From assembly GCF_002849595.1 (NCBI RefSeq), contig NZ_NRQR01000001.1, forward strand, positions 30,054-94,053: DNA of 64,000 nt, written 5' to 3'. Position numbers and translations under genes: made by a program. Every line of letters starts with the position of its first letter. Position 1 is the stretch's first letter. The notes beneath the pieces were generated by a model. It saw only the letters and a program-made list of their open reading frames with translations. It made no database searches and was not told the DNA's origin. Positions 36,539 through 45,360 of this stretch are shown here, in pieces. The DNA comes from Luteimonas rhizosphaerae (GTDB lineage: Bacteria; Pseudomonadota; Gammaproteobacteria; Xanthomonadales; Xanthomonadaceae).

Positions 36539-37944
36539 TGCTCCGTCGCACCCACCTTGCGGCCCGAGATCCGGTGGGTGCGCCCGAGCTGGGCGAAGAT
36601 CGCGGCCGAGGCCAGCGTCAACGCGCCGATGCAGACGAAGGTCCAGCGGAATGCCGCGAGCACCGGCGCGCCGTCGACCGGTTCGCCGCCGAACGCGCCC
36701 AGCAGGCCGCCGGCGGTCGCGACGCCCAGGCTCATCGCCAGCATCATCACCATCGACAGCAGGCTGTTGCCGGCGCTGGCCTCCGGACCCGACAGGTCGC
36801 GCAGCGCGAGGGTGTTCATCGCGGTGAACTGCAGCGAATTCACCGCGCCGAAGATCGCGAACTGGACCACGTGCAGCCAGATCGGCTGGCCCGCATCGAC
36901 CAGGGCGAAGCTGGCCATCGTCAGGCCGGTCAGCACCGTGTTGACCACCAGCACGTTGCGGTAGCCGAAGCGCTGCACCAGCGGCACGACGATGCGCTTG
37001 GAGAACATGCCGGCGATCGCGACCGGGATCATCATCAATCCCGCCTGCGTCGGCGGAAAACCGAGTGCGACCTGCAGCAGCAGGGGAATCATGTACGGCA
37101 TGCCGCTGCTGCCGAGGCGCGCGAACAGATTGCCGAGCAGGCCGACGCTGAAGGTGCGGGTGCGGAACAGCGTCAGCGGAAACAGCGGCGCGACCGCGCG
37201 CGCGGCGTGCAGCCAGTAGGCGACCAGCGCGGCCAGGCCGGTGACCAGCAGCACGACCAGCGCCGCGTGCCGGGCCGCGTGCCCGGACAGCGCCTCGACC
37301 GACAGCGACACGGCGATCATGCCGAACGCGAGCAGGCCGTAACCGGCGAGATCGAAGCGCGACACCGGCGCGCGCAGGTCCGGCATCCAGCGCAGCGCCG
37401 CGATGGCGCCGACGACGCCGAGCGGCAGGTTGATCAGGAAGATCCAGTGCCAGGACGCGGCCTCGGTCAACCAGCCCCCGAGCGCCGGGCCGATCAGCGG
37501 GCCGATCAGGCCGGGTACGGTGACGAAACTCATCGCGGCGAGGAACGCGGTCCGCGGCACGGCGCGCAGCACGGCCAGGCGTCCGACCGGCAGCAGCATG
37601 GCGCCGCCGACGCCCTGCAGAACGCGCGCGGCGACGAGCGTGTCGAGATCCGGCGACAGCGCGCAGGCCAGCGAGCCGGCCGTGAACAGCACGATCGCCG
37701 CGACGAACAGCCGCCGCGTGCCGAAGCGGTCGGCGAGCCAGCCCGAGGCGGGGATCAGCATCGCGACGGTCAGCGCATAGGCGACGACGACCGACTGCAT
37801 GCGCAGCGGCGACTGGCCCAGGTCCACCGCCATCGACGGCAGCGCGGTATTGACGATCGTGGTGTCCAGCATCTGCATGAACACCGCCGCAGCCACGAGC
37901 CACAGCATCGGCCGGAACGGCCGCAGGATCTCCTGGTCGCTCAT
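36532..37944 (-). CDS. MFS multidrug transporter, DHA2 (EmrB/MdtD-like) family
   Basis: A 470-residue major-facilitator protein with about 13-14 hydrophobic helices. Motif A-like GWLADRFGTRRLFV follows the second helix; LDTTIVNTALPSMAVDLGQSP near residues 24-44 is the DHA2 signature of helix 1, and motif C-like GLIGPLIGPALGGWL is in helix 5. It most resembles MdtD. Transport is presumably proton-driven drug or metabolite efflux; the substrate is unknown. No periplasmic adaptor (EmrA) gene is adjacent. The ATG before SDQEILRPF follows the hutG-like gene by 43 bases. Confidence 0.9.
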   Translation of the reverse strand: MSDQEILRPFRPMLWLVAAAVFMQMLDTTIVNTALPSMAVDLGQSPLRMQSVVVAYALTVAMLIPASGWLADRFGTRRLFVAAIVLFTAGSLACALSPDLDTLVAARVLQGVGGAMLLPVGRLAVLRAVPRTAFLAAMSFVTVPGLIGPLIGPALGGWLTEAASWHWIFLINLPLGVVGAIAALRWMPDLRAPVSRFDLAGYGLLAFGMIAVSLSVEALSGHAARHAALVVLLVTGLAALVAYWLHAARAVAPLFPLTLFRTRTFSVGLLGNLFARLGSSGMPYMIPLLLQVALGFPPTQAGLMMIPVAIAGMFSKRIVVPLVQRFGYRNVLVVNTVLTGLTMASFALVDAGQPIWLHVVQFAIFGAVNSLQFTAMNTLALRDLSGPEASAGNSLLSMVMMLAMSLGVATAGGLLGAFGGEPVDGAPVLAAFRWTFVCIGALTLASAAIFAQLGRTHRISGRKVGATEQA

Positions 37945-37987
37945 GCCGGCGCCGGCCTGCGGCGGACGCCGCCTGCGACGCGCGTGC

Positions 37988-38791
37988 TCATGCGCCGCGC
38001 GCGTGCGCCAGCGCGGTGTCGAGCAGCCGCCGCAGCAGCGGCACCAGGCGCGCGGCGCGCTCGGCATCCCAGGCGAACGTGGCCTCGTCCATGTAGCAGC
38101 GCTGGCTGATCTCCAGCTGCACCGCGTCGATGCCGCCATCCGGATCGCCGAAATGGCGGGTGATGTGGCCGCCCTTGAAGCGCCCGTTGGCGACCCATTC
38201 GAACGCGCCCTGCGCATCGAGCACCGCCTCTAGCCGCATCTGCAGCGCCGGGCTGCAGCTGGCGCCGCCGGCGGTGCCGAGATTCAGGTCGGGCAGGCGG
38301 CCGTCGAAGAGAAACGGCAGATCGCCCTTGATCGAGTGGGCTTCCCACAGCACGACCCGCCCATGCGCGGTGCGCAGCCGAGACAGCTCCGCCTGCAGCG
38401 CCTCGTGATACGGGCGCCAGTAACGATCGACGCGCGCGCGCACCTCGTCCGTATCCGGCAGCTCGCCGTCGCGATAGACCGGCGTGCCGTCGAACTGCAC
38501 GACCGGGCACAGGCCGGTGGTGTTCTGGCCGGGATACAGCGAGACGTCGTCCTCGGCGCGGTTGAGGTCGATGACGTAGCGCGAATGCGACGGCACCAGC
38601 ACCGACGCGCCCAGCGTGCGGGCCGTCTCGTACAGACGGGCGATGTGCCAGTCGGTGTCGGGCACCCGCTGCGCGGAAGGCGTCAGCCGCGCGGCGATGT
38701 CGGCCGGCACATGGGTCCCGTCGTGCGGCAGGCTGACCAGCAGCGGGATCGTGCCGCGCTGCAGCTGGAAGATCGGCGGGGTGGCGGACAT
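37988..38791 (-). CDS. hutG: N-formylglutamate amidohydrolase family protein
   Basis: A 267-residue metal-dependent hydrolase. SLPHDGTHVP near the N-terminus, VPDTDWHIARLYE, VIDLNRAEDD and LWEAHSIKGDLPFLFDGRLPDLNLGT match N-formylglutamate deformylase, which releases glutamate in the last step of one histidine-degradation route. The rest of the hut genes are not in the window, so the role in histidine use is inferred from family only. It follows gor by 52 bases on the same strand. Confidence 0.88.
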   Translation of the reverse strand: MSATPPIFQLQRGTIPLLVSLPHDGTHVPADIAARLTPSAQRVPDTDWHIARLYETARTLGASVLVPSHSRYVIDLNRAEDDVSLYPGQNTTGLCPVVQFDGTPVYRDGELPDTDEVRARVDRYWRPYHEALQAELSRLRTAHGRVVLWEAHSIKGDLPFLFDGRLPDLNLGTAGGASCSPALQMRLEAVLDAQGAFEWVANGRFKGGHITRHFGDPDGGIDAVQLEISQRCYMDEATFAWDAERAARLVPLLRRLLDTALAHARGA

Positions 38792-38843
38792 CGGCGCATT
38801 GTAGGCGCGGCGGACCGCGCTGTCGTTCCGGCGCCGCGTCCGC

Positions 38844-40235
38844 TCAGCGCATCAGCACCACTTCCTCGGCGCTGGTCGGATGGATCGCCATCGTGTCGTG
38901 CAGATCCTCCAGGGTGATGCCGCGCTTGAGCGCGACCGCGAAGCCCTGCAGGATCTCGTCGGCGGAATCGCCGAGCAGATGGATGCCGACGACGCGCCGC
39001 GCGTCGCCGGTGCAGACCAGCTTGAACAGACTGCGTTGCGAGGATTCGACCAGCGCCTCGCGCATCGGCCGGAAGTTGCTGCAGTAGACATGCACGTCGT
39101 CGCCATGTGCCGCGCGGGCCTGCGCCTCGGTCAGGCCGACCATCGCCAGCGGCGGATGCGCGAACACGACCGACGCCACGTTGTCCGCATCCAGCTTCGC
39201 GTCCGGCCGGTGGCCGAACAGGCGGTCGCAGAGCTTGCGTGCGGCGGCGATGGCGACGGGCGTCAGCGTCGGCCCGCAATTGCAGATGTCGCCGACGGCA
39301 TAGACGCCGTCCGCGGGCGTGGCCTGCCAGACGTCGACCGGAATGTTGCCGATCGCGTCGGGCGTGATGCCGACGGTCGCCAGCCCGATGTCGGCGGTGT
39401 TCGGCCGCCGCCCAGTGGCGAACAGCACCTGGTCGTAGTCCGCGTGCACGCTGCCGTCCACGGCCTCGAGCCACAACCGGCCGTCGTCGCTCCGATGCAG
39501 GGCCTTCAGGCCGTAGCCGAAGTGCAGGCCGATGCCCTGCTGCCGGTAGTTGTCCTGCAGCTGCTCGACGAGCTCCGCATCCGCCAGCCGCAGCAGACGC
39601 TGTTCGCGCGCGAAGATGTCGACCTGGCTGCCCAGCGCCTGCAGCACGCCGGCGAGCTCGACGGCGATGTAGCCGCCGCCGATCAACGCGACCCTGGCCG
39701 GCGCTTCGCACCAGTTGAAGAAATCGTCGGACACCACGCCCAGGCCGGCGCCCGGCACATCGGGGCGCCACGGCTGCGAGCCGGTCGCCAGCACGATGTG
39801 CGGCGCGGTCAGCCGGGTGCCGTCGTCGGCCTCGACCACGCCCGGCCCGGCAAGCCGGCCGCGCGCGGGCAGCACCAGAATGCCGTCGCGATCCAGGCGC
39901 CTGCGGTAGCTGTCGTGGATGTTGTGGATGTAGCGCTGGCGGTCGGTGATGAAGCGCGGCCAGTCGAAATCCACGCGCCGGTCGCGCGGCAGGTCGAAGC
40001 CGAAGCGTGCACCCTGGGCAATGCGCATGCCGAGATCCGCCGCCAGCCACATCGCTTTCTTTGGCACGCAGCCGACATTCACGCAGGTGCCGCCGAGCGC
40101 GTCCGGCTCCAGCAGCACGACACGCCGGCCGTATTCGGCCGCACGGAACGCGGCGGCCAGGCCACCCGAGCCACCGCCCAGCACGATCAGATCGAAATGC
40201 AGCAGGCCGTCGTCTTCGGCGGACGGGCCGCTCAC
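38844..40235 (-). CDS. gor: Glutathione-disulfide reductase
   Basis: A 463-residue FAD/NADPH disulfide reductase. The FAD-binding LIVLGGGSGGLAAA and the redox-active pair in GGTCVNVGCVPKKAMW are intact, and the NADPH-domain GGGYIAVELAGVLQALG follows. The C-terminal MAIHPTSAEEVVLMR supplies the active-site His-Glu pair. It keeps glutathione reduced. The GTG start overlaps the dadA-like stop (GTGA), so the two are translationally coupled. Confidence 0.94.
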   Translation of the reverse strand: MSGPSAEDDGLLHFDLIVLGGGSGGLAAAFRAAEYGRRVVLLEPDALGGTCVNVGCVPKKAMWLAADLGMRIAQGARFGFDLPRDRRVDFDWPRFITDRQRYIHNIHDSYRRRLDRDGILVLPARGRLAGPGVVEADDGTRLTAPHIVLATGSQPWRPDVPGAGLGVVSDDFFNWCEAPARVALIGGGYIAVELAGVLQALGSQVDIFAREQRLLRLADAELVEQLQDNYRQQGIGLHFGYGLKALHRSDDGRLWLEAVDGSVHADYDQVLFATGRRPNTADIGLATVGITPDAIGNIPVDVWQATPADGVYAVGDICNCGPTLTPVAIAAARKLCDRLFGHRPDAKLDADNVASVVFAHPPLAMVGLTEAQARAAHGDDVHVYCSNFRPMREALVESSQRSLFKLVCTGDARRVVGIHLLGDSADEILQGFAVALKRGITLEDLHDTMAIHPTSAEEVVLMR

Positions 40236-41479
40236 GCGAAACGCGCCGGCGCGTACGGTGCGGGGTCGAGGTGCGGCGTGCGGCCGCAGATCAGATCACT
40301 CATCAATTGTCCGGTTGCAACGCTCATGCTGACGCCGAGCATGCCATGCCCGGTCGCGAGCCAGAGGTGACGATGGCCCGGCACCGGCCCGAGGATCGGC
40401 ACGTCGTCGACGCTGACCGGGCGCCAGCCGAACCATTCTTCCTCGCGCACCGGGCCGACGGGTTCGTGCAGGTATTCGCTTGCCGAGCGCACCAGCGCAT
40501 CGAGGCGCACGCGATTCAGCGCGCGGTCGTAGCCGGAGAATTCCATCGTGCTGCCGAGCCGGAAGCCGCTGTCCCAGACGGTCACGCAGACGCTGCGTTC
40601 GTGCAGCACCATCGGCCGCCGCGGCACCAGCGCCGGGCGCGACCAGGTGATCGAATAGCCCTTGCCCGGCTGCACCGGCACCCGCATGCCGAGACTGCGC
40701 CCGAGCGTCGGCGACAGCGCGCCGGCCGCGACCAGCAGATCGCGCGCCTCGACGGTGCCTTGCGACGTCGCGATCCGTACGCCGGCATCGTCGGCTTCGA
40801 ACGAAAGAACCTCGCAGGTCTCGACGATCTCCCCGCCGGCCGCGCGGAACGCCCGCGCCAGGCCCGCGACGTAGCGGTCGGGCCGCAGGCGCGCATCGCC
40901 CGGGAAATGCACCGCGCCGACGACGCCCGCGCGCAGGGCCGGCTCGTCGCGCAGGTAGTCGGCACCGTCGATCTGTTCGACCGCGATGCCGAGCGCACGC
41001 AGCTGCCGGGCCTCGCCGTCGAAGGCGTCGAACGCCGCGCGATCGCGATACACGTAGTCGACGCCGGACGCTTCGAATTCGCAGTCGATGCCATGTCGCG
41101 CCAGCCAGTCCGGCAGGGCTGCGCGCGAGGCCTGCAGGATCGCCGCGCGCGCCTGCATCGCCTGCAGCCAGTCGCGGCGGTTGCAGTGGCGGGCGAAGCC
41201 GAGCATCCAGCGCCACAGCGCGGGATCGACGCGCGGGCTGACGCGGAACGGCGCGTCGGGCGTGAACATCCAGCGCAACGCCTTGGCGATCGTGCCCGGC
41301 GCGGCGAGCGGCGCCGCGTGGCTGGGCGTGATCGTGCCGCAATTGCCGTGCGAGCTGCCGCAACCGGCGGTGCCGGCCTCGAGGATGCGCACGCCCCGGC
41401 CCGCGTCGAGCAGGGCGAGACCGCTGGCGAGGCCGATGACCCCGCCGCCCACGATCACCACGTCGTTGCGTCGGTTCAT
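40232..41479 (-). CDS. DadA-like D-amino-acid dehydrogenase (FAD)
   Basis: A 415-residue FAD-dependent oxidoreductase of the DAO/DadA family. The dinucleotide fold VVIVGGGVIGLASGLALL is at the N-terminus, followed by CGSSHGNCGTITPSHAAPLAAPGT, which is typical of DadA-like proteins. FGWRPVSVDDVPILGP and WLATGHGMLGVSMSVATG near the C-terminus complete the FAD site. The likely reaction is oxidative deamination of D-amino acids passing electrons to the respiratory chain; other amine substrates cannot be excluded. There is no racemase gene (dadX) nearby. Confidence 0.88.
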   Translation of the reverse strand: MNRRNDVVIVGGGVIGLASGLALLDAGRGVRILEAGTAGCGSSHGNCGTITPSHAAPLAAPGTIAKALRWMFTPDAPFRVSPRVDPALWRWMLGFARHCNRRDWLQAMQARAAILQASRAALPDWLARHGIDCEFEASGVDYVYRDRAAFDAFDGEARQLRALGIAVEQIDGADYLRDEPALRAGVVGAVHFPGDARLRPDRYVAGLARAFRAAGGEIVETCEVLSFEADDAGVRIATSQGTVEARDLLVAAGALSPTLGRSLGMRVPVQPGKGYSITWSRPALVPRRPMVLHERSVCVTVWDSGFRLGSTMEFSGYDRALNRVRLDALVRSASEYLHEPVGPVREEEWFGWRPVSVDDVPILGPVPGHRHLWLATGHGMLGVSMSVATGQLMSDLICGRTPHLDPAPYAPARFA

Positions 41480-41489
41480 GCGGCTCCGG

Positions 41490-42737
41490 TCAGGCCGCCG
41501 CGCCGGCGCGGCGCCAGGCCGGACGCCGTCCATAGGTCAGCCAGCGCCACAGGCCTTCCATCGGTCCCTGGCGGAACCGCGCCAGCCACGCATGGCTCGC
41601 CAGCACCTGCGCGGCGAACAGGGCCAGCGCGATGCCCGTCTGCGCTGCGCGCCCGACCTCGCCCCACAGCCCGGCGCCGTAACCGAAGAACAGCAGCGAC
41701 AGCACCAGCGACTGCATCAGATAGTTGGTCAGCGCCATGCGTCCGACCGGCGCCAGCACGGCCAGCGCGCGCCGGCCCGGCGTCGTGCCCCACGCCAGCA
41801 TCGCCAGCGCCACGTAGGCCAGCGACAGCGGCAGCGCGCCGGCCAGCAGCAACGCGGTCGCCGCGATGCCGCGACCATCGACCTGCACGTTCACGAACGA
41901 GACGCCGAGCGCGACGCTGCAGGTCGTCAGGAGCGCGCCGAGCGGCAGGGTCACCGCCAGCAGACGCCACCAGAAACCGCGATGGGCAGCGGGATCCTGC
42001 ACCCGCCCGCTGCGCATCAGCCAGCTGCCGACCAGGAACACGCCCGCGATCATCGGCACCATCATCAGGCCCGGCAGACCGACCTGCAGGTAATCGCGCC
42101 AGCGCTGGGCCACCGCGTCGCCGAAACTGCCGTTCGCATACACCTCGGCCGCCCGCCGGGCCCCGGCGAGCATCGGCGCCAGCATCTCGCCCTGCATGTC
42201 GGCCAGCACGTCCGCCGGGAGCACCAGCATCACGCCGGCGAAGAACAGGTTCAGCGCGACCATGCCGGCGAACGCCGCCAGGCCCAGCCACAGCTGCCAG
42301 CGTGCGGACAGACCGCGCAGCAACAGCAGCGCGATGCCGGCGATCGCATAGGTATGCAGGATGTCGCCCGGCCACAGCAGGGTGATGTGCAGCAGGCCGA
42401 ACACGAACAGCGCCGCTAGGCGCCGCAGATAGAGGCGTTCGAACGACGCGCCCGCGGCCTGGATGCGGCCGTCGAAGACGACGAAGCCCATGCCGAACAG
42501 CATCGAGAACAGCACCCAGAACTTGCTGGCGACGAACACGTGCACAAGCCACGCGACGCCGTGGTCGATGCCCTCGATCCCCGGCGGCAGGCCGGCGCCC
42601 AATTGCTGCAGCGGCCGCGAGAACCACTCGACATTCATCAGCAGCACGCCGAGCAACGCGACGCCGCGCAATGCATCGAGCGCGCCGATGCGTTCGCGTT
42701 CGCCCAGCGGTCCCAGTGCCGTCACCTGCTCGCGCAT
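41490..42737 (-). CDS. DUF418 (YeiB-type) membrane protein
   Basis: A 415-residue polytopic protein with about nine to ten helices. Family marks are RIGALDALRGVALLGVLLMNVEWF at the N-terminus, FSMLFGMGFVVFDGR, and the C-terminal LAPVGRMALTNYLMQSLVLSLLFFGYGAGL. The last matches the DUF418 core. Function is unknown; relatives have been suggested to be acyltransferase-like or transporters. The ATG before REQVTALG is used, and it ends ten bases before the dadA-like start. Confidence 0.87.
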   Translation of the reverse strand: MREQVTALGPLGERERIGALDALRGVALLGVLLMNVEWFSRPLQQLGAGLPPGIEGIDHGVAWLVHVFVASKFWVLFSMLFGMGFVVFDGRIQAAGASFERLYLRRLAALFVFGLLHITLLWPGDILHTYAIAGIALLLLRGLSARWQLWLGLAAFAGMVALNLFFAGVMLVLPADVLADMQGEMLAPMLAGARRAAEVYANGSFGDAVAQRWRDYLQVGLPGLMMVPMIAGVFLVGSWLMRSGRVQDPAAHRGFWWRLLAVTLPLGALLTTCSVALGVSFVNVQVDGRGIAATALLLAGALPLSLAYVALAMLAWGTTPGRRALAVLAPVGRMALTNYLMQSLVLSLLFFGYGAGLWGEVGRAAQTGIALALFAAQVLASHAWLARFRQGPMEGLWRWLTYGRRPAWRRAGAAA

Positions 42738-42865
42738 GCGTCCCTTCCCCTGTCGGGCCCGGCAGGTCCGCGCCGGGCATAGCGGTGTCCCGGGCGACGC
42801 CGACGCGGGGGTCGACGCCGAATTAACGAGGTCCGGCGGCGCGTTCACGCCACCGGACGGATCCC

Positions 42866-43317
42866 TCAGTGCTGGTGGCCGCCGTCGCCGTGCACGTGGC
42901 CGTGCTCGATTTCCTCGGCGGAGGCTTCACGCACGTCGACGATCTCGATGTCGAACTGCAGGTCCTTGCCGGCCATCGGGTGGTTGAGGTCGACGTCAAC
43001 GACGCTCATGCCGACCTTCTCGATCGTCACCGCGCGCGGGCCGAAGCTGGTGTTCAGCACGACCTGCATGCCCGGGGCCAGCTTCTGCTTGTCATGCCGT
43101 CGCGGCGCTCGCCGTAGGCGTTCTCGGCGGTCACGTCGGCCTTGAAGGTGTCGCCGGCCTCGTGGCCGTCCATCGCCGACTCCAGGCCGGGAATGATGTT
43201 GCCGTGCCCGAACAGGATCGCCAGCGGCTCGCGGTCGCGGGAGGTCTCCACCGGCTCCTGGCCGGCCTCGGCGACGCTGTAATGGAAACGGACGACGCGG
43301 TCTTTCTCGATCTTCAT
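42866..43317 (-). pseudogene. slyD: SlyD-type FKBP peptidyl-prolyl isomerase, interrupted by a short deletion and frameshift
   Basis: Two frames together give a SlyD-like protein. The first part begins MKIEKDRVVRFHYSVAEAG and contains LFGHGNIIPGLESAMDGHEAGD, the FKBP core, and the IF-domain region AYGERRDGMT. The frame is lost near 43090. The second frame resumes at KQKLAPGMQVVLNTSFGPRAV and continues through VVDVDLNHPMAGKDLQFDIEIVDVREAS to a His-rich tail. Compared with relatives, about eight to ten codons, roughly 26-31 bases, are missing from the flap domain at the join. As written the product stops early. Like recA, both halves are well preserved, pointing to recent loss or an assembly error. 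Confidence 0.87.
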
Positions 43318-43405
43318 GGCGATACTCGTTGGAAGCGGACGGGCCGCTTGGGAAAATGGCGCGCTTGGGGCACGATGCCGGCAGTCCGCAGACAGGCGAC
43401 GCCCC

Positions 43406-43981
43406 GTGCATGGAACCCCGCATTATCCGGACTCGACCGCGTCCGCGCCAACCGGCGGCCGCCGGTCGCCGGGCCGCGCGCTCGTCCTCGTCGCGCTGGG
43501 CCTCGCCCTGACCGCCTGCGGCCGGGACGACGTCCGGCCGGCCCGGCCCGCGCCGACCCCGGTGGCGACCCGCGACTGGACGCCGGTCGCGCCCAGCGAT
43601 CCCGCATCGGCGAATGCCGTGCTGATGCGCGCGATCAGCCTGGTCGGCACGCCCTACCGCTACGGCGGCAACACCCCCGAAGGCGGCTTCGACTGCAGCG
43701 GCCTGGTCAATTACGTGTTCCGCGACATGCTCGACATGCAACTGCCGCGGACCTCGCGCGACCTGTTCGCCTACCAGGGCCCGAAGATCGCCCCGGAGCG
43801 GCTGGCGACCGGCGACCTGGTGTTCTTCGGCAGCGGCGGCAGCGTCAGCCACGTCGGCATCTATGTCGGCGAAGGCCGCTTCGTGCATGCGCCGAGCACC
43901 GGCGGCACGGTCCGGCTGGATCATCTCGACGGCAGCTACTGGCGCCGGAACTACAGCGGATCTAAACGCGTCCTTCACTGA
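43406..43981 (+). CDS. NlpC/P60 family lipoprotein endopeptidase
   Basis: About 191 residues. A hydrophobic segment ends in a lipobox ALTAC, so the protein is probably anchored in the outer membrane. The C40 domain has the catalytic Cys in GGFDCSGLVNYVF, His in VSHVGIYVGEGRFVHAP and a polar third residue downstream. It should cut peptide stems of peptidoglycan. A GTG is taken as start, with AGGCGA upstream; an ATG 30 codons earlier overlaps the divergent slyD start. The next plus-strand gene is a paralogue. Confidence 0.88.
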   Translation: MHGTPHYPDSTASAPTGGRRSPGRALVLVALGLALTACGRDDVRPARPAPTPVATRDWTPVAPSDPASANAVLMRAISLVGTPYRYGGNTPEGGFDCSGLVNYVFRDMLDMQLPRTSRDLFAYQGPKIAPERLATGDLVFFGSGGSVSHVGIYVGEGRFVHAPSTGGTVRLDHLDGSYWRRNYSGSKRVLH

Positions 43982-44091
43982 ATTGTGTTCAAAAACGAGC
44001 ACTTGCGCGCATTCATTAAGTTTTTCTTAACATCACGTCGACAAACCTCCGGTAGCTTCCCCCGCTGGTCCGCGACAGATGTGAAACCCAC

Positions 44092-44754
44092 GTGACGACA
44101 AAAGACGCTCTCCGAGGCGCACACGCCACACCGAATCGCAGCTTGTATCGCACCCTCGCCCTCCTGGGCCTTCTCAGTTTCTCCGCCGCCCCCGCCTTCG
44201 CCGGGCCCGGCCTCGCCGGCGACTCCGCCGACCAGCTCGACACCGTCACCTCCGTCGCCCGCACCCTCGCGACCCCCGCCGTGCAGCAGCCGCCTCCGGA
44301 AATGCTGCTGGCCAGCGACATCAACCAGCTGATCGCGCTGGATGTCGCCAAGCCCCTCGACACCCAGGCCGACGGCCGCGTCGAATCGCTGCTCAAGCGC
44401 GCCCTGACCCTGCTGGGCACACCCTACCGCTGGGGCGGTTCCTCCCCCGACAGCGGCTTCGACTGCAGCGGCCTCGTCGGCTACGTCTTCCGCACCGCGC
44501 TGGGCATCGACCTGCCCCGCGTGTCCCGCGACATGGCCCAGAACGGCGAGCGTGTCGAGCGCGCGTCGCTGAACGCCGGCGACCTGGTGTTCTTCGGCCG
44601 CCGCGGCAACCGCATCGACCACGTCGGCATCTATCTGGGCGAAGGCCGCTTCGTCCACGCGCCGCGCACCGGCAAGGACGTCATGGTGTCCGAGCTCGAT
44701 TCCGGCTACTGGGCCACCCGCTTCAAGCTGGCCCGTCGCGTCGCCGGCGTCTGA
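44092..44754 (+). CDS. NlpC/P60 family peptidoglycan endopeptidase
   Basis: A 220-residue exported protein. A Sec signal (TLALLGLLSFSAAPAFA, cleavage near residue 37) is followed by a linker of about 70 residues. The C40 domain then contains the catalytic Cys in SGFDCSGLVGYVF and the His in IDHVGIYLGEGRFVHAP. Its domain is clearly paralogous to the preceding gene, but it is soluble or periplasmic rather than a lipoprotein. The gap between the two (110 bases) is unusually AT-rich (TTAAGTTTTTCTTAA) and probably contains its promoter. The start is GTG. Confidence 0.88.
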   Translation: MTTKDALRGAHATPNRSLYRTLALLGLLSFSAAPAFAGPGLAGDSADQLDTVTSVARTLATPAVQQPPPEMLLASDINQLIALDVAKPLDTQADGRVESLLKRALTLLGTPYRWGGSSPDSGFDCSGLVGYVFRTALGIDLPRVSRDMAQNGERVERASLNAGDLVFFGRRGNRIDHVGIYLGEGRFVHAPRTGKDVMVSELDSGYWATRFKLARRVAGV

Positions 44755-44937
44755 GCCGGTCGACCGCTGGACCCGGAGGCCGCCGCGAGGCGGCCTTCTG
44801 CGTTGTGGGGCCGGCCGGGTCCGCGCCGCGCGGCGACAGCGCCTGAAGCCGCCGAGCGCACCGATGCCGTGCCGCAGCTTGCAGCGCCCGGTCGCGACGG
44901 CGATGCTGCGCAGCGCAGTCGCGCAAGGGGAGAGGCG

Positions 44938-45348
44938 ATGATCCGGACGATGTTCGCGGTGATGCTCGGCATGCTGGCGGCGATGACGCTGATGCTGGGC
45001 CTGGAGTTCGTCGGCAGCTGGCTGTTCCCGATGCCCGCCGGGCAGCTCGCCAGCGACGCGGACCTCGCCGCGCTCGTGGCCAGTGCACCGACCGGCAAGC
45101 TGGTCTGGGTGATGCTCGGCTGGCTGGTCGCGGCGTTCGCGGGCGGCTGGCTGGCGACGCGGCTCGCCCGCGTCCACCGGCTGGCGGCGGGCCTGGCCGT
45201 GGGCGTGCTGATCGTGCTGGGCGTCCTGCTCAACGCCTGGATGCTGCCCCATCCCCTGTGGATGACACTGGCCGGCGTGGTGCTGCCGGTTCCGCTGGCC
45301 TGGGCCGGCGCGCGCCTGGCGCTGCGCCGCCCCGCTGCCGCCACCTGA
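44938..45348 (+). CDS. Small four-helix inner-membrane protein
   Basis: A 136-residue hydrophobic protein with four predicted helices, starting MFAVMLGMLAAMTLMLGL and ending in VVLPVPLAWAGARLAL. A short loop contains ASDADLAALVASAPTGKLVW. The start is well supported by GGGGAGAGGCG upstream of ATG. I do not recognise the family with certainty. It ends 12 bases before the symporter gene, which suggests co-transcription. Confidence 0.75.
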   Translation: MIRTMFAVMLGMLAAMTLMLGLEFVGSWLFPMPAGQLASDADLAALVASAPTGKLVWVMLGWLVAAFAGGWLATRLARVHRLAAGLAVGVLIVLGVLLNAWMLPHPLWMTLAGVVLPVPLAWAGARLALRRPAAAT

Positions 45349-45360
45349 CGGAGACCGCGC

